A stretch of DNA of 64,000 nt from Anaerolineae bacterium (GTDB lineage: Bacteria; Chloroflexota; Anaerolineae; Aggregatilineales; Phototrophicaceae), in assembly GCA_022820125.1 (NCBI GenBank), contig JAJEGA010000042.1, positions 1-64,000 on the forward strand. Direction: 5' to 3'. Of the stretch, positions 58,407 through 64,000 are shown piece by piece. Position numbers and translations under genes: made by a program. The notes under the pieces were generated by a model. It saw nothing but the letters and a program-made list of their open reading frames with translations. It had not been told where the DNA came from and did no database searches. Every line of letters starts with the position of its first letter. The stretch's first letter is position 1.

Positions 58407-59339
58407 ATGCAGCAAATTGAAGAAATCGCGTACAAACATTTTGGCCGCTGCTACCGTCTCGGCAACGATCAAGTTGATCTGCTTGTCACTGGCGAGTTCG
58501 GACCGCGCATTATCCGCTTCGGATTCATCGGCGCGGAGAACGAATTTGCCGAGGTCGACTTTTCGCTAGCCATTCCCGGCCATGGAACCTGGCGGCTGCA
58601 CGGCGGGCATCGCTTCTGGCACGCGCCCGAAGATATGATTCGCACTTACATCCCCGACGATGAGCCTGTGCGCGTCGAAGAGCGCGGCGATTTCATCCGC
58701 GTCAGGCAGCCGGTCCAGCAAGAGACAGGGATCGAGAAGGAACTGGATATCTCCCTCGCGCAGGATCGCGCATCGGCGAGCGTCGCGCATCGGCTTCGCA
58801 ATCACAATCTCTGGCCCGTCGACTTGGCGCCTTGGGCGCTCTCAGCAATGCGGGACAGTGGCGCCTGCTTCCTTCCCTTGCCCGGCAGACAGTCTCCTGC
58901 CCCCGGTGAACTGCCGGGGATAAGCACGATTGCGCTCTGGCAATTCAGCGACATGTCCGATCGTCGCTTTTTCTGGGGCCGCAACACCATTCGCATTCGA
59001 CACGACCGGGACCAGGACGCGCCTCAGAAAATCGGCGCCTTAGTCACCGATGGCTGGGCGGCTTACCTGCGGAAGCGGAATCTCTTCCTCAAGACTTTCG
59101 ATTATGTGGCGGGCGCAAGCTATCCCGACCGCGGCTGCACCGTCGAAGTCTTCTTCAATGACGAATTCCTTGAGCTCGAGACGCTCGGTCCTTTGACGCG
59201 TCTGGCGCCGGGCGACAGCGTTGAGCATAGGGAAACCTGGCAGCTCTTCCGGGATATTCCGCCGCTTGAGAGCGCTGATGACTTCAGCGATTCAATCCTG
59301 ACCATCGTCGAACAGGCGAGGGCTCGCGACGAATGGTAA
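58407..59339 (+). CDS. Aldose-epimerase-like beta-sandwich protein (DUF4380-like)
   Basis: A 310-residue protein without signal peptide. VTGEFGPRIIRFGFIG (about 28-43), LHGGHRFWHAPEDM (about 68-81) and a C-terminal LAPGDSVEHRETW (about 272-284) are features of galactose-mutarotase-like folds; I recall this pattern as DUF4380, unconfirmed. It overlaps the next gene by seven bases. Mutarotation of the sugar feeding the dehydrogenase is plausible, but no activity is shown. Confidence 0.7.
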   Translation: MQQIEEIAYKHFGRCYRLGNDQVDLLVTGEFGPRIIRFGFIGAENEFAEVDFSLAIPGHGTWRLHGGHRFWHAPEDMIRTYIPDDEPVRVEERGDFIRVRQPVQQETGIEKELDISLAQDRASASVAHRLRNHNLWPVDLAPWALSAMRDSGACFLPLPGRQSPAPGELPGISTIALWQFSDMSDRRFFWGRNTIRIRHDRDQDAPQKIGALVTDGWAAYLRKRNLFLKTFDYVAGASYPDRGCTVEVFFNDEFLELETLGPLTRLAPGDSVEHRETWQLFRDIPPLESADDFSDSILTIVEQARARDEW

Positions 59340-60124
59340 AGCAGGAGGAAAGCGAATTGCCGGAAAGCGACGCCAACTCGATTTTCGAGACGCCCTTCGA
59401 TAGCCCTCTTTATCCGCATTTTCCCATGGAAATGCGGGATACTGAAATCTTGACAGTCTTCTATCGCACGGACATGGAAGCGGCACAGGGTCTGATCCCC
59501 GCGCCGCTCGAGTTAAAGAGCGATATCGTCATCATCCACATTTATCACATGCACGACGCCGATATGTTCGGCGATTATTATGAGTCGGCGGTGCAACTGC
59601 CGGTCGCCCTGCCGGGAACTGGGGTGAGCGGCGCTTATTCTCCCTACCTTTACTTGAGCAGCGCCGGGGCAGTAGCCGTCGGACGTGAGATTTATGGACA
59701 GCCGAAGAAAGGGGGAGAACCGCGCTTGGAAGCCCGTGGCGATCTCTTTGTTGGCACGGTAAGACGCAACGGCATTGACGTCATCACCGCCACCATGCCC
59801 TATAAGGCGCGTCGCGCCGAACTCTCTGAGATGCTCGAATTCGGCGATTTCCGAACCAACATCAATTTGAAAATCATCAACGGCGTCGACGGCAAAATCG
59901 CCATCCGCCAGCTCACGGCGCGCCGTTTCGAAAATGTTCGCGTTCGCGAATGCTGGACCGGCCCGGCGACGATAGAGCTCCGCCCCAACGCGCAGGCGCC
60001 CGTCTATAAGCTGCCCGCGCGCGAGGTGATCGCCGGTTTTTACTGGCGTACTGACTTCGTATTGCCCTGGGGCCAGGTCTTGCACGATTATCTCGCAGCG
60101 GGGACCAGCGACGATGAGGCTTGA
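59333..60124 (+). CDS. Acetoacetate decarboxylase family protein
   Basis: A 263-residue protein with the acetoacetate-decarboxylase signature GREIYGQPKK (117-126). Lys125 corresponds to the Schiff-base position and Lys126 or its neighbour to the pKa-perturbing residue. Other family marks are PLYPHFPMEMRDTEILTVF and SPYLYLSS. In sugar operons such proteins are suspected to act as dehydratases or aldol-type enzymes rather than true decarboxylases. Overlaps both neighbours (7 and 11 bases), hence tight coupling. Confidence 0.85.
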   Translation: MVKQEESELPESDANSIFETPFDSPLYPHFPMEMRDTEILTVFYRTDMEAAQGLIPAPLELKSDIVIIHIYHMHDADMFGDYYESAVQLPVALPGTGVSGAYSPYLYLSSAGAVAVGREIYGQPKKGGEPRLEARGDLFVGTVRRNGIDVITATMPYKARRAELSEMLEFGDFRTNINLKIINGVDGKIAIRQLTARRFENVRVRECWTGPATIELRPNAQAPVYKLPAREVIAGFYWRTDFVLPWGQVLHDYLAAGTSDDEA

Positions 60125-60884
60125 GAGCAAGGTCGCGCTGGTGACCGGCGCTGGCAATGGTATCGGCAAGGCGGCTTGCCTGGCTTATGCCGCGGCTGGC
60201 GCGATTGTCTTCGCGGTTGACATTGATGGCGCTGCCGCCCAGGCTACAAGAGACGCGATCCGCGCGTCAGGCGGCGAAGCGGAGGCTTATCGCGCTGATG
60301 TAAGCCAAGCGTCGGAGGCGCAAGCCTACAGTCAGGAAGCGATTCGCCGCTTCGGGCGCATTGACTGTTTCTTCAACAATGCGGGCATTGAAGGCGTTGT
60401 CGCCCCCACTATGGAATACCCTGAAGATGTTTTTGATCGAGTGATGGCGATCAACCTCAAGGGCGTGTTTCTGGGCTTGAAATATGTACTGCCGCATATG
60501 GTGGAAAAGGGTTCCGGGAGTGTGGTAAATGCGGCCTCGGTGGGCGGAGTCGTCGGCGCGCCGGGGCTCTGCGCCTACGCCGCCAGCAAGCACGCCATCA
60601 TTGGATTGACGCGCACCGCAGCCGCCGAAGTCGCGCAATACGGCGTACGGGTTAATGCTGTTTGCCCCAGCGCGATCCAAACCCGCATGATTGATTCGCT
60701 GGCTAGCATGTATGCGCCGGACGACCCGGATGCGGTGCGCGATCAATTCGTCGCTCGCAATCCATCGCGGCGCTACGGGCGGGCGGAAGAGGTAGCGCAG
60801 GTTGTTTTGTTCTTGTCATCGGATGCAGCGAGTTTCGTTAATGGAGAGGCGCTGATGGTTGACGGTGGGCGTACAGCGGTCTAA
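60114..60884 (+). CDS. SDR family oxidoreductase
   Basis: A 256-residue classical SDR: TGAGNGIGKAA (about 11-21), NNAGIEG (about 89-95), YAASKHAII (about 154-162) with catalytic Tyr-Lys, and the C-terminal DGGRTAV. It begins 11 bases inside the previous gene. The second dehydrogenase of the operon, with a substrate different from that of 56692 judging by low similarity. Confidence 0.9.
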   Translation: MRLESKVALVTGAGNGIGKAACLAYAAAGAIVFAVDIDGAAAQATRDAIRASGGEAEAYRADVSQASEAQAYSQEAIRRFGRIDCFFNNAGIEGVVAPTMEYPEDVFDRVMAINLKGVFLGLKYVLPHMVEKGSGSVVNAASVGGVVGAPGLCAYAASKHAIIGLTRTAAAEVAQYGVRVNAVCPSAIQTRMIDSLASMYAPDDPDAVRDQFVARNPSRRYGRAEEVAQVVLFLSSDAASFVNGEALMVDGGRTAV

Positions 60885-60922
60885 GTACAACGGGAGTGTC
60901 TAATGCGGTGGCTTCGCATCAT

Positions 60923-60996
60923 GTAGGGGCGGCTCGCTGAGCCGCCCAGAACCGGCAAATCATGACATTTCGGGCGTTTCAACGAAACGCCCCTAC
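60923..60996. repeat. Facing pair of GTAGGGGCG-type units
   Basis: 60923-60947 (arm GCTC/GAGC) faces 60972-60996 (TTTC/GAAA), 24 bases apart. Lies between the ends of the convergent SDR and glycosidase-like genes. Confidence 0.88.
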
Positions 60997-61069
60997 AAGA
61001 TCGGCTCGATTGCCAAGAATAAACCTCCACCCAGTTAGACTCTCCCCAAGCGATTTCAGGCTATTGTTC

Positions 61070-63121
61070 TCATTCGATCGCGACAATAGCGTGAAGGTTT
61101 AGTTCCGGCAAGACTATGCTCAGCCGCCCAGCGGCAAGCTCGTATTCCAGTAGCGCGTCTGGCGCCTGGTAAACCCGATCGACCCCTTCGAGTTCAATCC
61201 CTGCGATATCGACTTCTAGCTCAATATCGCGCAGCGTGGCATTGTCGTCGCCCCAGGCGACATGATCGGCGCTGCCGAGGTAGCGGTTAATCAAGTGGAT
61301 GACGCAGCGCCCCATCTGCTGGTTAAGCACTACCTCGACGCCGGCCGGGGCATTGGTCTTTAGAATCGGTCTCTCGACCAGGCTCGCCGCCAGAACGCCC
61401 ATCAGCCGCTTGACCCAGGCGTTGGGCATGCCTTTTGATCGCAGGGGCGCGGCAATATAGACGCACTCGCCGGCGCCGTATCGGTTGCGGACGATGCCCG
61501 GGAAGCGTTTGTCGGCGTCCGGCCCCGCGTCTCCCCATAGGATCGTCGTCGCCTCCGAGCGCCCCACTTCCGGTCCATAGAAGTCGCCCAGCAATTCAGC
61601 CCCCGCGCGCAGACTTACCCGCAGCGGCATCTCGTCGATCACAATCGGCAGCGCCGTTACCCCATTTTGAAGCGCCTCATCCGCCAGCCTGAGATATACA
61701 AACTCGCAGCCGGCCTCTCTTTCATATTCGACGCCGAAGACATCAGCCAAGCCGAAATCGGCGCGCCGCCCGCCCTTCTCGTCCCACAGCGAGCTGAAGC
61801 CGGAAGCCAGCAGCGTCCCGCCAGCGCGCGCGTAGCTGCGCAGCCGCTCTAGTTCATCATCACTCAGCGCTGCTTGATCGGGCAGAATCAAAAGCTGATA
61901 GCGCGATAGATCGCGATCCAACTGGATGATGTCGTACTGCGCGTGCATATCGATCAGCGCGTCGTGAAATGCTTCTGCGCCATCTTGCATGAGGCCCCAG
62001 AGGCGAGACGCGCTCCGCGGCTTGGGCGTGAATACGAGGCCGACATCGCTGAGGCCGGTCGGTTCGCGCAGCCAGGGTTCGATCTGGCGCGCAGGGCGAA
62101 ACACTTCGGCCAATCCGGCGAATTGCGCTTCGTCCGTTTCGCCATCGGGATAGGGCGCCTGCCCGAAGACCATGCTGCCGCCCTGCGCCAGGGCAATCGC
62201 GTTCTCCAGTTGGAGGAATTTCAGCGGCTTCTGGTCGAAGCCATTCCAGCCGCCGCCGAGTTCCATGCGCGGCAGAGCGCCCGCCGTCAGAATTTCGAAG
62301 GGTTTGCCGCGAGTCTTCGCCCAGCGCGCGTTGAAGCTCTGCCGGACGTATTCGGGCGCATGACCTTCAATCGAGATGAGATCGGCCGAATCGATGGGAT
62401 CGCCCGGGGCGCCGGCCGCGTTGTAGGTGATGACCGCCTCCGGCAAATGAGACCGTATGACGGCGTAACACTGATTCAGAAAATCATCCACCTTGCCCGT
62501 CATGAAGTCGAAGATCTGATCTTCTTCTTCCGGCGTCGGCTCGATCGGCAGCTGCTCGCCGGTTTCGGCTTCGTAAGCGCGTTGCGCGTACAGCGAATAA
62601 TCGGGGACGGGATGCGGCGCGATCATCCAGAGATCCTGCCGCACATCGCGGGCGAGCGGGATGATATCCAGCCAGAAGCCATCGACCTCGTAATTCGCCA
62701 CCAGCTCGTCAAGCTGCTGCAGGGCGAAGTCGGTGTAAGGCGAGCAGACCGAAGCCATGTAAAAGGGCCGCAGCTTGTAGGGATCGCCCAGGGTGTTGAC
62801 CATGCGCCATTCGGGATAGATCCCCAGCGCGTAGTTGTCGAAGCAGACGCTGAAATAAGCGATGAGCCGGATGTCGCGTTTCTTCAGTTCCGGCAGCAGC
62901 TCGCCCAGGATATTGCGCGGGTGCGGCAAGCCCAGCGAAGCGGGATAATAACATGTGCCGTGATGATCTTTGCAGTAGAGCTCGAGGCAATCAACAGCGG
63001 ACGCCGCCAGGCTATCGGCATATTGTACTGCGTCGAATCGCTCTCCCTGCGCCTTCGCCCACTGGGGCGACACATAGAGCTTGTGCAGCTTGCGGAAGGT
63101 TTGACCAAACCACTTGCTCAT
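61070..63121 (-). CDS. Glycosidase-like TIM-barrel protein with trimerisation-type domain
   Basis: A 683-residue cytoplasmic protein. N-terminal TIM barrel (about 1-330) starts FRKLHKLYVSPQWAKAQG and includes LIAYFSVCFDNYALGIYPEW and DGFWLDIIPLARDV, whose Asp is at a typical glycosidase position. A Rossmann-like beta-galactosidase-trimerisation-type domain follows (about 370-560, YQLLILPDQAALSDDELERL), then a beta domain. ATG at 63121. Fits the hypothetical glycosyl-hydrolase-like groups found with sugar transporters; exact family uncertain. It follows the permease gene at 63151 by 29 bases. Confidence 0.75.
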   Translation of the reverse strand: MSKWFGQTFRKLHKLYVSPQWAKAQGERFDAVQYADSLAASAVDCLELYCKDHHGTCYYPASLGLPHPRNILGELLPELKKRDIRLIAYFSVCFDNYALGIYPEWRMVNTLGDPYKLRPFYMASVCSPYTDFALQQLDELVANYEVDGFWLDIIPLARDVRQDLWMIAPHPVPDYSLYAQRAYEAETGEQLPIEPTPEEEDQIFDFMTGKVDDFLNQCYAVIRSHLPEAVITYNAAGAPGDPIDSADLISIEGHAPEYVRQSFNARWAKTRGKPFEILTAGALPRMELGGGWNGFDQKPLKFLQLENAIALAQGGSMVFGQAPYPDGETDEAQFAGLAEVFRPARQIEPWLREPTGLSDVGLVFTPKPRSASRLWGLMQDGAEAFHDALIDMHAQYDIIQLDRDLSRYQLLILPDQAALSDDELERLRSYARAGGTLLASGFSSLWDEKGGRRADFGLADVFGVEYEREAGCEFVYLRLADEALQNGVTALPIVIDEMPLRVSLRAGAELLGDFYGPEVGRSEATTILWGDAGPDADKRFPGIVRNRYGAGECVYIAAPLRSKGMPNAWVKRLMGVLAASLVERPILKTNAPAGVEVVLNQQMGRCVIHLINRYLGSADHVAWGDDNATLRDIELEVDIAGIELEGVDRVYQAPDALLEYELAAGRLSIVLPELNLHAIVAIE

Positions 63122-63150
63122 GAGCGTTTTGTCTCCACTATGGCTATCGA

Positions 63151-63990
63151 CTATCGCAGCGCGCCGGCAGTCATGCCTTTTCGAATTTGCTGCTGGAAGA
63201 AGAAATAGAAAACGAAGAGCGGCAGCGCTGTCAAGGTCATAATGGCGAATTGCTGCCCGACGACGCTCTCCGCCGCCATCGATACCGGACGGTAACCGGC
63301 GACAGCCAGCGGCAGCGTACGCACCTGCGGCTGATCCAGCAGCACCAGGGCGAACAAGAGCTCGCTCCAGATCCAACTGATATTGATGATGGCCATGCTG
63401 GCGATGGCGCCGCGCGACACCGGCACAACGACGCGGATGAAAGCGCCGAAGCGCGAGCAGCCATCAAGCATTGCCGATTCTTCGAGCTCATGCGGGAAAC
63501 TCAAGAAATAGGCGCGCATCAGAATAATCGTAAAAGGCAAGCCCAGCGTCGCGTAGACCAGCATCATGCCGATGTGGCTGTTTCTTAAGCCGAGATCGCC
63601 CATGAAGAAATACATCGGAATTATCAAGACGTGGACCGGCACCGCCAGCGTGAGCAGGAAGCCCTGCTGCGTCGCCGCATTGCCGGGGAAGCGCCCGCGC
63701 GCCAGCGAATAGCCAGCCAGCCCGGCGACGAAAAGCAAGATCGCCAGGCTGCCGAGCGTGATCATAAAGCTGTTGATGAAAAAGGTCGAGAAAGGCTGAG
63801 CGACGCGGTCGCCCGCCCAGACGATGGCGTAATTATCGAGCAATAAGGGATCGGGCAAGGCGAAGGGCGCGTTGAGGATTTGCTTGTCGCTTTTGACCGA
63901 GGTGATGAACATAAACAGGATCGGATAGACCTGCACGATCGCCCAGGCGACCAGCAGGACAGTCACCAGCGCGCCCGGGATGCGCTTCAT
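63151..63990 (-). CDS. ABC sugar transporter permease, MalG type
   Basis: A 279-residue permease: TM1 LVTVLLVAWAIVQVYPILFM, EAA loop EESAMLDGCSRFGAFIRVVV (about 170-189). It is complete, with its ATG ten bases from the window edge. The partner permease and binding protein should lie just beyond the window, upstream on the minus strand. The glycosidase-like gene 61070 is probably in the same operon. Confidence 0.88.
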   Translation of the reverse strand: MKRIPGALVTVLLVAWAIVQVYPILFMFITSVKSDKQILNAPFALPDPLLLDNYAIVWAGDRVAQPFSTFFINSFMITLGSLAILLFVAGLAGYSLARGRFPGNAATQQGFLLTLAVPVHVLIIPMYFFMGDLGLRNSHIGMMLVYATLGLPFTIILMRAYFLSFPHELEESAMLDGCSRFGAFIRVVVPVSRGAIASMAIINISWIWSELLFALVLLDQPQVRTLPLAVAGYRPVSMAAESVVGQQFAIMTLTALPLFVFYFFFQQQIRKGMTAGALR

Positions 63991-64000
63991 AATCAGGCGA

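Noticed and set aside
15..60996. Regularly built palindromes as a CRISPR array
   Set aside because: Copies are scattered singly or in pairs over 61 kb, have variable stems and no constant-length spacers, and no cas gene is present.
61943..63208. 421-codon open frame on the plus strand
   Set aside because: Antisense to the glycosidase-like gene; composition is Arg-rich and unlike a folded protein.
1..64000. tRNA, rRNA or riboswitch genes
   Set aside because: No cloverleaf-like TTC-arm/acceptor pairing, ribosomal stretch or recognised riboswitch core was found by eye; a covariance-model search would be needed to exclude them.

Overview
The window looks like a chromosomal segment of a free-living heterotroph, most likely a member of the Chloroflexota (Anaerolineae-like). 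This placement is inference from gene content: moderately high GC, many Uma2-family nucleases, DUF433/DUF5615 pairs, exported proteins with Thr/Pro linkers, periplasmic binding proteins with ordinary cleavable signals ending in Ala-x-Ala rather than a lipobox, and a large repertoire of ABC sugar importers and Gfo/Idh/MocA, SDR and glycoside hydrolase genes. No rRNA, tRNA, CRISPR array or replication gene was seen.

Layout. 0-10 kb: a nitroreductase with a small partner gene (minus strand), a probable operator-promoter, a four-gene plus-strand sugar-modification operon (SDR, Gfo/Idh, TIM-barrel protein, Gfo/Idh), one Uma2 gene, an M16 peptidase and a second Uma2 gene. 10.5-26.2 kb: a reductive pyrimidine / beta-alanine catabolic region (dihydropyrimidinase, flavin monooxygenase, ureidopropionase-type amidohydrolase, semialdehyde dehydrogenase, class III aminotransferase) followed by a NitT/TauT-like ABC importer. 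It is interrupted by a secreted HExxH protein, a tandem triplet of Uma2 genes and a duplicated DUF433-DUF5615 toxin-antitoxin-like module. 26.2-30.7 kb: two secreted proteins sharing a new ~60-residue module, an IS5-type remnant and a broken module copy. 30.7-42.5 kb: one minus-strand catabolic set (ABC sugar importer, HpcH/HpaI aldolase, Ldh-type dehydrogenase, isomerase, Zn-alcohol dehydrogenase, BKACE enzyme, amidohydrolase, GH29 fucosidase) that could import and break down a deoxysugar such as L-fucose. 42.7-45.2 kb: an array of intact, decayed and fragmentary genes for secreted proteins with DNCC cysteine modules and a zincin motif. 45.5-51.3 kb: ABC sugar importer plus a GH116 glucosidase. 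51.5-60.9 kb: polysaccharide deacetylase, an Rbs-type importer whose binding protein is an internal tandem duplication, and a tightly coupled five-gene sugar-oxidation operon (SDR, SMP-30 lactonase, mutarotase-like protein, acetoacetate-decarboxylase family, SDR). 61-64 kb: a glycosidase-like protein and the first part of another ABC importer that continues beyond the window.

Two themes run through the window. The first is repeated local duplication and decay: the Uma2 triplet, the DUF433/DUF5615 modules, the DNCC-zincin array, the RWTRALAALG modules and the doubled binding protein. The second is a dispersed family of about 30 small intergenic palindromes (one arm starting GTAGGGGCG, the other ending CGCCC) whose inner stem sequence changes from copy to copy while base-pairing is kept. 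They often occur as oppositely oriented pairs. In three hairpin loops of this and a second palindrome family a shared short sequence has been inserted. The strongest candidates for undescribed biology are this repeat family with its nested insertions, the DNCC-HExxH secreted protein family, the fused double binding protein, and a permease gene that appears to start at ATT.
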